Positions 1 through 12,634 of a stretch of DNA of 64,000 bases are shown piece after piece (position 1 is the first letter of the stretch; every line of letters begins with the position of its first letter). The position numbers and the translations under genes were made by a program. The DNA is from Trichoplax sp. H2. Taxonomy: Eukaryota > Placozoa > Uniplacotomia > Trichoplacea. Location: contig NOWV01000096.1 in assembly GCA_003344405.1 (NCBI GenBank), forward strand, positions 124,001 to 188,000. Reading direction: 5' to 3'. The notes beneath the pieces are model-generated. The model did no database searches. It saw only the letters and a program-made list of their open reading frames with translations, and was not told the DNA's origin.

Positions 1-933
1 ATAAGTTTATAGTACGACAGAGTTTAAAGGTAGGCTTCAATTAAAGTGAACGGTAATGGTGATGCTATATTGATTAGAGTCTTATTTGCATGAAGGATAC
101 CATGTTAGCAATATAATGATGCGGTAACACTTTTGAATATGCTTGGTGTCATCCTTGAGTTTTAATGATGAGAGACGAATAACATCGCCAGCCCTTTTAA
201 ATAAATTTATTTATACACTACTTTTACAGCATAGATATGTCTGGATAGTAGATCGAATAGAGAATACAGTCTGGATATGCCAAGATAGTAAATTGAATGC
301 TGAATTGAGAGGAATGAGTAATAGGCTCACTGGTGATGCTTTCTTTACATGCGATTTTTTATTTCAATAATTACATAATGATAGAATCAGCAATACCGTT
401 TCTCAGTGAGTCAGTAAATCACGTTAATAAAGTACTACACAAACCAATTTCAAGACAGTATAGGGTAAGCTAGAGCGGCAATGGATTGGCTCAGTAGCAC
501 TTAATATTTCTTTCTATCTCTACCGTAGATTACCGATTAGGCACCGCAGTATTTACAAATAGACATCATCCGTTTCTGAATTTTATGTTTCCACACAAGA
601 CATTTGAAAATGGAGGATGATGCAATAGAAAAAATAGAAATTTAAATATTCATCACATCTGAACTTTACATTCCCCACGTGGCATTTAAAAATGGACGAT
701 GATGTAATGGGGAAAGATAGAAACTGAAGTATTCATCACATAGTTCTGAGAATTGTTCCACAAGTAAATACAAAGAAGTTCCATCCCTTCATCATTTCAT
801 TCGTTCTAGATAAAACTTAGAGGGTAAATGGGAGGGTAATGCTGGAAAGGTAAACAATAACAAATTTATATGAATTTCATTAATCAAGCATTTAAAAATA
901 AGATACCCCTATTGTCAATCAAGCTTGAGAGCC

Positions 934-1025
934 TATAAATTAGATTACAAACAGCGATTGACGTATCATTTACTGCCCACCTGTTATAAAAATCAACCCT
1001 ATCTCCACTAAAAGCAAAGACACTC
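934..1025 (+). promoter_or_regulatory. TATA box and 5' untranslated exon, unknown gene copy 1
   Basis: TATAAA lies at 934-939, and about 90 bp on a GTAAGT donor begins at 1026. The paralogous copy has TATATAA at 9533-9539 and the same donor at 9614, with recognisably similar sequence just before it (a CTCCACT-containing stretch). Conservation of both TATA and donor supports a non-coding first exon spliced to the acceptor ending at 1539, nine bases before the ATG. The exact transcription start cannot be read from sequence. Confidence 0.6.
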
Positions 1026-1548
1026 GTAAGTATCATGTTCTATTTTCTTATTCATACCAGCAGCTAGCAGTTTATTTCAATCTGTATATAGTTCTTCAAT
1101 TAAGGATGAGTATTGCGTCATGATTATCGATTTTTACGATCCAATTTTCCCTTAGATTGACTATTTACGCAGACGATTTAATTTTTAAATGACTCTAAAC
1201 TCAATTTCAGCAATAAATAGTGCAAGCTAACAGTTCTAATGACAGTTTCATAGTTTATACTATAGTTTTATTCTCTTTAATTCAGTATGAACTATAACCT
1301 TGATATATATTACCGGGACATATTCTTCAAAATAGGCATCCTACACCATATTACACTATAAAAAAAATGAAGTTATCACTTTGCAATGGCGTCAATTAAT
1401 TCATATTTTATGATAGACTGCTGTAAAGCTTCCCTGAATTGGCTAGATTTGATATGAGATATTAAAACAGGATCGATGTAGTCTTCTGATAATGATTTCG
1501 TATTACTATAGTAACTCTCCATTTTGAAAAAATGTTTAGGAAATAATC

Positions 1549-3190
1549 ATGCCTTATGATACGAATAACGAATTTGCTAACCTCACACGTAAGTTGAATG
1601 ATGATGAAATCGATTGCCCTGACAAAATTGGATACTTTAAATTGCGTGCTGGCGATAAAGGATATCTGACCGTTTTACCAGAATATAAAAGTAGTAAAAT
1701 ATTGAAGACCATGTTTGTTGGAGATCGTCGTATAGGCAAAAGTAAGTGAACATTGTGCAATCGATCGCCTTAGTATTACTTTAATATTCAAACATTATAT
1801 AGTCTCTGATAACGTCGTCACGGTTCTTTAAAGAGAGTGAATTAAATGCTATTTTGATCAAAACTAATTTTAAATGGTTGGCGATTAGCGCTAAGCTTTA
1901 CATCATAGTATAATCGAACCTATACCAATCAGCAAAGTCGTTATTAATAGAACTTGCCGATAAGCTTGAATTGGATATAGCATAACTGCTGTAAGCTAGT
2001 CTTATCGCTATCTAAAATTTGAGCTTTATGTTCATATTTTAGAAAACATACACGTACATTAAGCTAGAATCCTTTCGATAATCAGTTTAAAATGAAAACG
2101 TCATGTAGTTCTTATTCATTTGTAGCAAGATGCTATACTTTAATTTTGTTCAATTACAGTAATATAGGCTAGTCGACGATTTACATGGGAAAACACATAG
2201 GAAATTTTATTTAAAGACTAGGCTAGACTTAATATTAATGTGGATTAGAACTGAAGCTATGCAAACTAGTGTTTTGATATTCAGATTTTTCAAGCTAATA
2301 TGAATAGCATGTCATTTATTAAAAGTAATTTCCTTGATTACGATTTTACAAGCTCTATTGATCCAAGTTAATAATTCATTTAACTGTAACTATTTATTTT
2401 TCTTGACTTTAGATGAATTTATAATTCAGTCTACAGATCTTTCTGAAGCTAAAAAGAAAGACAAAAATATGTGTAATGACTGTGAAAATATATCTGCAGC
2501 AGATTGCTTAGCTTGGAAATGTCATAAGAAAACGTATTTTCTTGCTGGTAAAAAGGCACCTGCACCGAAAGGAAAATGCTTTCAAATAAAAGATCGAAAT
2601 TATGTCAATTTGGTATTTGTGGTAAGTTTTTATAATACTGTATCGTAGATACTATAGCAAATATAATACCAGTAGGTGCTTTTCACAGTAAGCACTTTGC
2701 AAAAAAGTTTTCACAATTTGTTTTCGCTGTCTAAATATACCTTACGTTCATGTCTTTCCTTCAGGACAAAGATGTATATGATGAAACTACGGAAAAAGAG
2801 GAATACTTTGCATTGTATGGGATAGACTTGAATTCGAATATCTATGTATTTCGTCATGAACCATTCTACCTGAAAGAGGGAGTCAAAAACAAGTTCCTTT
2901 ATACCATGCAATGCAAGCAAAAGATTTCAAAATCGAATAGCGATGACGGCGATTGTAGTCTTACACGCGTACATACTTATCACACTATTGAAGATGCCGA
3001 TTGTGGATCTAACCAGTATTTTCCCAGTGATACTCATTTTGAAAGGATTTGTGTAAGTGATGAAGAGCAAAGCAAGGATTGTAGTTGTCTAGCTTCAAAA
3101 AATGATAAAACAACGGATATACTTGATTCTCAGACAAATGGCTCACTAGAAGAAGAAAGCAATACATTTAAAGAGGGCCTGTATGATTGA
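1549..3190 (+). CDS. Unrecognised four-exon gene, tandem copy 1 (275 aa)
   Basis: Coding exons are 1549-1741, 2413-2621 and 2765-3190, after a 5' untranslated exon ending at 1025 and an acceptor at 1539. Splice phases are 1 and 0, all sites are GT-AG, and the frame stays open for 275 codons. I do not recognise the family. Features shared with the copy at 10382-12172 are DEIDC, YFKL, DKGYL, a TM(F/Y)V strand, YFLAG, a CF(Q/K)I strand and YVNLVFVDKD across the second splice, then a HTI motif. The first two thirds look like short alternating hydrophobic strands, so a small beta-rich domain is possible. The tail is acidic, serine-rich and poorly conserved. No signal peptide or membrane segment is visible. 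Protein conservation through matched splice sites argues that this is a real gene. Function is unknown. Confidence 0.75.
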
Positions 3191-3875
3191 GTGCTTTAAT
3201 CTTCTGAACTCCGTTGGAAAATTAGCTCAACAGCTGTGATACTCCGATTCTTTCTCCAAGAAATACTTCAACGTACGGTGTTATGGTATGAAATACTTGT
3301 TCATTATTACACTAACACAAACTTACGTTCTAAGCGACTGGTGATCAAAAGATTAGCTAAAACCGACTAGTGCTCAGAACTCACTAACTCTTGTAATTGT
3401 ATCGTTGCAAAAGGAAATATTCTCATAGTTGAGTATCTTCCGGCATTCAAATCGTATTTTTATATTTTAATGGAATAAGTTGTTCTTATTTACGTCGTGT
3501 TAGTTGGATCTCAATTCATGCTAATAAGGTACCGTAATTGACATAGAAGGATACTTGGATCTTTAATGAGCTTACGCTAAACCATACTGCCCTTAGTAGA
3601 AACTGAACCTGCTTTCAAAAATACAATTCCAGAATAGAAAGCGTATATTGATTTCTTTATTAACTAGAACTGACCTACCAATTAGATTATCAATAAATAG
3701 TATTAAATTACTTTGATTGTATACTTGCTTATTATTGAGTAGAGTAAAATGGCATAAGGTGGTGCAATTCTAGTTCTGTTAGCTTATACTGAACATATTA
3801 TTGTAAAATGAATATTCCTATAAGGAAGGATAAGTAGAATAGAGTTACGCGACTGTAATATTGTTGAACAACTTC

Positions 3876-3881
3876 AATAAA
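3876..3881 (+). terminator. Poly(A) signal AATAAA, copy 1
   Basis: AATAAA sits in a stretch matching 12455-12475 of the paralogous block, where AATAAA is at 12462-12467. The 3' UTR would be about 690 bp here. Another AATAAA near 3690 is an alternative. Confidence 0.45.
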
Positions 3882-4917
3882 ACTTGCTTTATTAACTATG
3901 TGTGTTTATCAATCTATGTTAATTGCAACGATTCGAAGGATTAGGATTTATGATCGAGGGTTCAATAGATTGCTAAAGTTGGGTTTCATAGTCATTTACA
4001 GATGAACATCAACACTTTGAATAAGAAGGTACATTCTTTATTACCAAGTAGAAATGGATTCGTATTAAGAGGATTTCCGTAGAACAAATTCAAGCTATCA
4101 TTCATGACATAAGATCGTGGGAAGTACTTTGCAGATTAGTATTGAAGTGATAGATTGATTTTTCCTGTTCTTTCTTACTAGTTCCCCTATTAGAAACCGA
4201 GGTTTAGATTAGAATGTTCCATGTAAACTACTCTCATAACCGTTAAATTGTTTACCATGAATACTTAATGTTTCCTCGAAAAAATCCCATATTTTATCCT
4301 TTTTTAACGTCAGAAAAACCCTCATGATTGGTATCGTAGAGAATAGGATGTATTTTCACTAAATAGATTAATCTTTTCGTTTCCTTGTTCGTTATCTTTT
4401 GCAGTATTTAATTCCAATATAGCTTGCAAACTCACCTACCAAGATAGACGGTTTAGATATCGGAAGATATCGATAGATTCCGGTGTAATTCAACAGCATT
4501 TAAATTTTACAGCTAGGCAACTACGTAGGTTATGAATCAATTTATATTACATCTAATAGATAAAAATCCAGAAAGAATGAACTGTATAATTAATCTAATC
4601 TCTGTAAGGTCAATTTCGAACACCCACATTGGCCATTTTACCATAACTGCAATCCAACTCAGTTTAGCTTCTTATCGTATTTATAAGTATTAACAATTTA
4701 GAAGGAAAAGAGATCAACGCATACAGGTATACTTTATTGCTATTAAAACTTCATAACTAGTCCAATTGCCAAAGATATTTATATTACGATCTGGATAGTA
4801 AAAATGCCATAAAATAAATTAATTGAAATAGTAAATAAAAATTCTTAAAATTGGTAATGAACATCCATTTTAGCCAACTTTCCGTGGCTAAAATTCTGTC
4901 GGGATTTCAGTCTAGCA

Positions 4918-5407
4918 CTTTCTACTAAACAGCGGTTAGGAAACAGTAGAAAAATATTAAAATTATTAATAATAATTTCTTTAATTTAATACAACTTCTA
5001 CTTCGCCCTGCCAATTTACCATAAAATTTCAACTCGGAATACAGATAGCCAAGACAGAGACAATTAGGCTTATGGGCGAATATCTATCGCTGGAAGGCCA
5101 TAACTGATAAAATCCAAGATTGAGAGCTCTTAACTGATGTCAATATTTTTTAGTTGCATCATGTAAAAATTGTTTTTGTTACTATTGATTTTATTTTTTA
5201 AAGAAATATTGATCATTAAAATAATTTACGCATGTAAAGTTATCGCATTAAAACTAGATTCCTTTTGATTTTGAATATCGACTTTATGCATCGATTAACT
5301 AAAGAAACAACGCTAAACCGACATTTATATTTATGAATCAAAGCTGTTCCGGTGGTAGATTAACGGCAAATTATATTTTATGATTGGTAGAAATTTCAAA
5401 TCAATGT
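4918..5407 (+). repeat. 490-bp repeat, left copy
   Basis: Matches 5988-6477 base for base except for two substitutions seen by eye (TGTTTTTG/TGTCTTTG and AAGAAATA/AGGAAATA). Such identity contrasts with the old divergence of the other duplications here. See the finding on a false duplication. Confidence 0.9.
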
Positions 5408-5967
5408 TGTAGTGATGCACCCTATATTTGCTTGTAGCGATAGCTATATTTGATTGTGTTGCGTACTATATTTAGAATAGTTAAGTTTCTAAAAATAGAT
5501 ATTCTTGTGCTGCTAGACTTAGGTGACTGGTAACTACTATATTAGAAAGTGTTATTCACTAATATAGCTGTTAACTAATTATGGTACAGGACGTTATACG
5601 ACTTGAAATACTAAGATTGTAAAGATGCCCAATACCTTACGGTGTTGGACATTAATGGTAAAGTAATAATATTGTAAGCAGTTTGATTAATACTGTAAAA
5701 TGTAGTGATGATTCATGTCTGATTGTAGACGATGTTATTGCCTTAAATAGATTCAGAGAAAAGTATATAAGGTGTACAAATCTGAGCGTAAAGGGGGAGA
5801 AAAGATTTGATATCTAATTGAGCTCAGATTACTTTAGACTAGATTCTTGTGAGTAATTAATTATTGCTGTACTATTCTTTAGAACCTTGTAATAAAAAGC
5901 TTTTATAGTACTGGATTCCTCTGTGGACTAAAATTACTGTGAAAACGATATTACAAATGTATAAAGA

Positions 5968-5987
5968 NNNNNNNNNNNNNNNNNNNN
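5968..5987. other. Assembly gap (20 N)
   Basis: Twenty consecutive N between 5967 and 5988. A round length of 20 suggests a placeholder gap rather than a measured size. Confidence 0.98.
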
Positions 5988-6477
5988 CTTTCTACTAAAC
6001 AGCGGTTAGGAAACAGTAGAAAAATATTAAAATTATTAATAATAATTTCTTTAATTTAATACAACTTCTACTTCGCCCTGCCAATTTACCATAAAATTTC
6101 AACTCGGAATACAGATAGCCAAGACAGAGACAATTAGGCTTATGGGCGAATATCTATCGCTGGAAGGCCATAACTGATAAAATCCAAGATTGAGAGCTCT
6201 TAACTGATGTCAATATTTTTTAGTTGCATCATGTAAAAATTGTCTTTGTTACTATTGATTTTATTTTTTAAGGAAATATTGATCATTAAAATAATTTACG
6301 CATGTAAAGTTATCGCATTAAAACTAGATTCCTTTTGATTTTGAATATCGACTTTATGCATCGATTAACTAAAGAAACAACGCTAAACCGACATTTATAT
6401 TTATGAATCAAAGCTGTTCCGGTGGTAGATTAACGGCAAATTATATTTTATGATTGGTAGAAATTTCAAATCAATGT
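5988..6477 (+). repeat. 490-bp repeat, right copy, directly after the gap
   Basis: Begins at the first base after the N run and matches 4918-5407. Its end runs straight into the phrase AATGTATAAAGA, which is also the last sequence before the gap (5956-5967). Confidence 0.9.
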
Positions 6478-9400
6478 ATAAAGAACTGTTTAGGGCCTAA
6501 GTATAACTGCATTTACAATTTTCAAAGTCAATAGATGACAAAGATGAAAGTATGACTAATGTGTTAGAATAGCAAAACATCACATTCGATGATATTATTC
6601 GTCTTGGTGGTGTTATTAAATAATACGATAATTTCAGCCAGTAATAGTGACTATTCCAACTTCCGAATATTTATATTGTCGATGAATCCTGATCAGCATC
6701 AACTTAATTTCATTGTAAGGGCCGCATCATGCCTGAAATGTGGAATCATAAATATTACGTAGCTCAAATCGGAATAGGAATAATATGCTAATCAAACTTA
6801 GCAAGATAGAAAGATGGTAATAGTTGAATTAGAATCTTGCATATTGAGTCGATTAACATCGCATCATTTAGAAGTGCTATCGTGAATGAAAGCCAAATAC
6901 TGGCAAGATGTATAGAATGCTAGAATCAGAACGACAGTGCCAACCTAGATATTATTGTATCGTCTATAATGAATATTAATTATTGTTTTCCTGTAATCTT
7001 AGTCAGGAATGGATGAAAGATGGCAATCAGTCTAATAGGCTAAAATCATTAATTATTGAGTTAAGTAGCATCATTTTATCATTTGATTATGGATAATTGT
7101 CTAAAATTATTTTAACTAGCAAGATATGAAGATTGTTCCAGGCTTAAAGTGCTAAAATGATAAGCCTTGATTTTATCGACTGTTGCCACTAGAATAGTTA
7201 TTGTACTAACATGGATGAATAGTAATGCAAAGAAAATTAGTTGAAAAAAGCTTAAATGTTTTAAAAATTAACAACTAAGTAACGCTGAATTATTAGTACG
7301 AGAAATAAATAAGCGGTTTGTAATGTCTTGTCTCAATTAGGAAATACACGAAGGGCTATGACATTTCCTTAAGCTATTTATAATAGCAAAAACCATATCT
7401 TAATTTCAGTAGATGTAAATTTCTGAGTAGTATGATATCCAATAAAGCAACTAATGATTCTATTTTGATCAAGCTACGAGTACTAAGAAATGATAAAGAT
7501 CGTGCAGAAGCAACTCTAATCTTGATCAATCTATCACTAACTATTATCTTATTAATTTTATCGTTCAATTAATAATAAATTAAAATACAGTTTATGGTGC
7601 GATCCATTGCATAATAATGACTGTAATTCTCTACATGATGCCAAAGCCTTAATTTCTAGTAAACATCCAAAAATTTGTGAGATGGAATTCAATGTACAAA
7701 TAGTAAGAGGGTATAAAAAGCAATTTTACGAAAGTAATGGCGTGCAGGCATCATAATGTAGATTTTTCCAGCTAGCAATTACGAGAATAGAGAAAATAGA
7801 TGTATTATGATAGCCCTATAAAGATACTATTTATTTATATTTACTTAGACTTGGATCTAGGAGCAACCCTGGCCATTTATATTCATAAATTAACTGTGGC
7901 AATATTTATTATTGCCAAGATGTAAAAATTGCAGGCTAAACATTCTAAAAATGTTTATGTTCATCAATCTCAATTAATCATAGCGTTTAATATTCTGCTT
8001 ATACGGTTTTACACCGAATAATGCATTATGCATCAAATCAATCTCAAATAATTCATTTGTTTCTATAAAGGATTTTCATCGTTCTCATATAAAATCCTGC
8101 TTTTAATTTGCCTAATTCGATAGCTTATTGAACACCTACTTACCAATAAAGTTACCAAAAATTAGACATAAGCGCCATTAAAATCGTTCGATTTGAAGAT
8201 TAACTTTTTTGATCAACTCAAAACCTCTAGTAATAAGTATTTATTATGCATGTTATACCTACGTAATATTTAATATTCTGCAGATAGAAATTTAAAGTAA
8301 ACACTGAAGGTTTCGTGTCCTTCATTTGTTCATTACTGAATTCAGACGCTCATGAAATGTGATTTAATTAATACCAACTATGAATAAATAAAGTTGCGAT
8401 CTATATTTAGATTAACTTACTGTAAGCCTATGTTCACTCCAATTGTAAATTATGATAGAGTTTAAATATAGATTCAAAGAGAATGTTGGTGTAGATGCCT
8501 TTTTATTGTAGCGTTATTCATATACCAATTAACCAATTAATGTGTTCGTCATATACTCTTATTAACGCGGTAATACTTTTAAATCATACCCTATGTGTGA
8601 TCTTTAAGATGCAATGATTAGAGACAAATAACATTATCAATCCTTTTAAAACAGTATTTTTACAGTATGGATATGCCAAGATTTTAGATTGAATTGAAAA
8701 TGGAGAGGAGCGAGTAATTTGTTCGCTTGTTATGCTTTCTTTTACTCGCGATCCTTTACTTCCAATAGCTCGAGACTAATAGAATCAGCAACACTGTTTC
8801 TCAGCTAGTCGGCGAATCAAGTTAATTTCAAGTACTTTACCGAACAATCTTAATAGAGGGTAAGCTATAATATCTCTACGGGAGATCACTAACCAGGCAT
8901 TGCCATATTTTTAAATAGTACATATAACCACACTTCGTTTGATGAAAGCTGGCGATGATGTAATGGAAAAGATCGAAATTTAAACAAATAAAAATTTTAT
9001 AATATTCCGACCAAGGGCAAGACAGATGAAATTTTGTTGACAATCATAACTCATTTTGATACTGATTTGAAAGGAATGTCCCATAAAAAAGGGTGCACGA
9101 AAATTAATGCGGATTAGAGATTCCCCTGTATTCGGACTATTATACTTTGATTTATCGGATTCAAGACGAATGAAATTGCTAAAACGGATGCATATACTAC
9201 ATAAATTAAAGTTGGAAATTAGGTGAAATTTATTTAATAGCTTTACTAATACTTCTATCAAAACTGATACCAATACTGACGGATGTAAAAAGTGAATGTT
9301 TGGTGTGTTCAACGTCAACCTTTAATAAAAATATTTTGTAATTGAAGGTATTTTTTACCTGGGAACTAATTATAACCAATTAAATGATCTGCTTTTAATC

Positions 9401-9532
9401 ACAACAGTGGGTAAATATAGGGAAAGTAAATATACATACAGCATTAATAGAGTTACAGTAGATCAGGAATTAATACGTTTATTTACTAAAAACAAGTAGT
9501 CCCGTACCGTTTATCGCGGCTCAGCAGAAAAG

Positions 9533-9613
9533 TATATAAGCAACACCTGCGAGTTGATCAGATCATCTCTAATCCGTTCCAAAAATTCAACCTCTACTCC
9601 ACTGAAAATACTC
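9533..9613 (+). promoter_or_regulatory. TATA box and 5' untranslated exon, unknown gene copy 2
   Basis: TATATAA at 9533-9539, then a GTAAGT donor at 9614. The matching acceptor ends at 10372 and the ATG follows at 10382. The arrangement mirrors 934-1025 in the other copy. Confidence 0.6.
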
Positions 9614-10381
9614 GTAAGTACTTATTCGTGTTCTATTTAGTTTTATTTTTAAGTACAGAATGATATTCTTGTCAGGAATAGGTTGCAGTTTTGCTAGTTT
9701 TTAATAAATCCGACGATGCATTTCATACCTACTTTAAACGAGATTGAACTTTTACATATGATGAAATTGTCTTATGCATACCATGAAACGTTAGTACAAT
9801 TTCGATGCGGTTCTTCAATTGAAGATGAACACCTCGTCTTGACTACCTAGCTGTACGAGCCCATTTTATCTCAGATTTACTATTGACACAGATGATTTTA
9901 TTTGCTTATGACTTTAAACCCAATTCCAGTAATAAGTAGTGGAGGCTAACAGTCCTAATGACGGTTCTATAGATTATACTGTAGTATTTTTCTCTTTAAT
10001 TCAGCGTAACTTTTTACCTTAAGGGTAGATGTTTTCAAAATAGATATCTACAGTGTTCTATAATTGATTAGATGATTATTTTTGGTAAGCGATGCATATT
10101 GCCTGCTGTATCTGTCGTATACTGTAGATTTATATTGCTTTATTTCTCTGAATATAAAACAGCATTATACGCCTATGTTACACTGTAGAAGAAAATAAAG
10201 TTATCCATTTGAATTTATAATGGCGTCAATTAATTTATATATTATGATACACTACTATAAATCATTTTTGAATTGGCCACCGTGGACATGAGATGTTAAA
10301 CCAGAATCGATGTAATCTTTTCATAATGATTTCATGATACTATATTAAATCTCAATTTTTGGAAATATGTAGGAAATAATC

Positions 10382-12172
10382 ATGCTTTCTGATGCTGATA
10401 ACGGACCTGCTAGCACCGTGTATAATTTGAATTGTGATGAAATCGATTGCGCTGAAATAATTAAGTACTTTAAGTTACAGGCTAGCGATAAAGGATATTT
10501 GATAGTATTACCCGACAAGAGTAATAAAGGCGATAACACATTGAAGACCATGTATGTTGAAGATCATCTTGTAGGCAAAAGTAAGTTAATATTGTCCAAT
10601 CGATCGCTTTAGTATTGCTTCAATATTCATGAAGTACGAGCAAAATTGAACCAGTTTCAAAATAAAAGCAAATTGCAACAGCAAGTTAACATTATATAGT
10701 CTATGATGATACAGTCGCGTTCTTTAAAGTAAGTAAATTAAATGCTATCTTAACCAAAATTTTTTGCAAATGGAATTGCCAGCAGTTCGGTGCAAAGTCA
10801 CTTTATTTTTAAGCTTTGCACGTTCATAGAACTTGCTAATAAGCTGAAATTGGATATAGCGTGACTGCTATAAGTCAATGAGAGCACCTAATCAAATTTG
10901 AGCTTCATGTTCATATTCTAAATGTACATATATACACTAAGCCAGAATTATTTCGATAATCAGTTTACAAATAAAAATGTCATATCATTCTTATTCATTT
11001 ATAGAATGATGGCACATTTTAATTTTGTTCAATTGCAGTGAAAAGGAATATGGCTTAGTCGACGACGATCTGCAATAGATTTTAATTTAATTTTTAAACG
11101 TTGAAAATTAATCAGCATCATTTCGGAAAACACATAGGAATTTTCATTTTAGTACTCGGCCATACTTTATATCAATGCAGACTATAACTGACGCTATATC
11201 ACCTAGTGTTGTTGTTGACACAGTGTTCAGGCTTTCCAAGCTAATGTGAACAGGGTGTCATTTATTAAAAGTAATTTCCTTATTTATGATTTTACAGGCA
11301 CAGATCTAAGCTTATAATTCATTTAATTATAATTATTTATTTTGTTGCCGCTAGATACATTTAAAATTCTATCTGCAAAGGTTCCTGCACCTACAGAAGA
11401 CGGCCCCAAGTGCTGTTCAGATAATAGCTGTACAAAGCGTTCAGCAATAAATCGCTTAGCTTACAAAATTGACGACAAAATATATTTTCTAGCTGGCGAA
11501 GAGGTAACTGCACCTCAAGGAAATTGCTTCAAAATAGACGGTCGAAGTTATGTTAATTTGGTATTTGTGGTAAGTTTTCTGGTGGTGTGTTGTAAATGAT
11601 GTATCAAATACAGTGTCGCCACTTATTTTCCACAGTAGACACTTTATAGAGAAAAGTTTCACAGTTTATTTTCCTTCTCTGAATACGCGGTTATGTCCTC
11701 CCTTTAGGACAAAGATGAATACGATAAAATTATCAAGTTAAAGGGATACATTGCTTTGCATGTCGTGAGAGCGAATTCGGGCAATAGGGACATTAGATTT
11801 CGCGCTGAACCATTCTGCGAAAGTAAGGAAGCCAAAAACAAGTTCCTTAATGCCACGCAACATAAGCCAATGAATACAGCATCGAATAACGAGAACGGAG
11901 ACTATTCTGCTGTACAAGTGCATGTTTATCACACCATTGACCAAGCCGAATGTACAGAGCGCGACAGTTTACCAAATAATACTAATTTTCGAAAAATTTG
12001 TGTAGCTAATAAAAAGGAAAATAAGGATCATAGTCGCTCAACTCCAGCGAATAATTCAGAAAATGATACTCTTGATTCCGAAGCAAAAGATCCTCCAAAC
12101 TCTTTCTCATCAAAAGAAATAGGTGGTAAGTTTTCAGGAGATGAGAATGGTCCATATTTGCGTAGCACTTAG
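10382..12172 (+). CDS. Unrecognised four-exon gene, tandem copy 2 (292 aa)
   Basis: Coding exons are 10382-10580, 11355-11569 and 11708-12172, with phases 1 and 0 exactly as in copy 1. The ATG is nine bases after the acceptor in both copies (same GAAATAATC leader). The product shares the DEIDC, YFKL, YFLAG, CFKI and YVNLVFVDKD motifs but carries extra residues in the second coding exon, including a CC..NSC cluster, and a longer acidic Ser/Asn-rich tail. No signal peptide, transmembrane helix or known domain is evident. Both copies keep frame and splice sites while diverging elsewhere, so both are probably functional. Confidence 0.75.
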
Positions 12173-12461
12173 TTGCATCCAGCTCTGCTTTGAAAATAAT
12201 GTAAGCTTGACCTCTTTTTCAAAAAATAGAATTGCAGGGATAGCATAACGTAGTTTGATTTCTTCACTAACTACAATTGGCATACTAATTAGACTATCTG
12301 TGTACATTATTAAACGGCTTTGATTGTACACTTGCTTGTTATTGAGTAGCGTAGAAAAAAAAGCCACACTGTGGTGCAATTCTTGTTCTATTAGCGTATG
12401 TTAAATGATTTATATGTAAGGACAAGCAGAATAGACTTATTCGAGTGTGCTGAATAACCTC

Positions 12462-12467
12462 AATAAA
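12462..12467 (+). terminator. Poly(A) signal AATAAA, copy 2
   Basis: AATAAA about 290 bp after the stop codon, in sequence that aligns with the candidate signal at 3876-3881 of the other copy. Confidence 0.5.
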
Positions 12468-12634
12468 ATTGGCTCTTATCAACCAATTGTATTTATTAAT
12501 CTGTGTTACTGCAACGATATGAAGGATTAGGATTTTTGATGGAGGGTTCAACAGATCGGTAAGGCTAGGTTTCATAGTCATTTATAGACGTATCACCACT
12601 TGAAGTAAGAAAGTGCGTTCTTGTTTTATTATCT

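Larger units (their letters stand above)
1..4065. repeat. Large tandem duplication, copy 1
   Basis: This block matches 8450-12645 over coding and much of the non-coding sequence. Matching landmarks include the segment near 120-210 (compare 8568-8655), the TATA/5' UTR exon near 930-1030 (compare 9530-9620), all coding exons, the poly(A) region and the tail near 3900-4060 (compare 12480-12640). The copies are clearly diverged, with many substitutions and indels, so this is an old duplication and not an assembly copy. The left edge probably lies before the window. Copy 1 also has an internal 82-bp tandem doubling (about 600-658 and 683-741) that copy 2 lacks. Confidence 0.8.
4066..8449. other. 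Gene-poor AT-rich spacer with assembly gap
   Basis: No open frame here has homology, splice logic or length that supports a gene; all are under about 65 codons. The stretch holds the 490-bp repeat pair (4918-5407 and 5988-6477) and the N gap. Between about 6540 and 7150 there are loosely recurring phrases (AAGATG.AAG..TG followed by GCATCATTT), which may be very decayed tandem repeats. Confidence 0.6.

Noticed and set aside
12125-12138. GTAAG..TTTTCAG mini-intron-like phrase in unknown gene copy 2
   Set aside because: About 13 bp, far too short to be spliced, and the frame is open through it.
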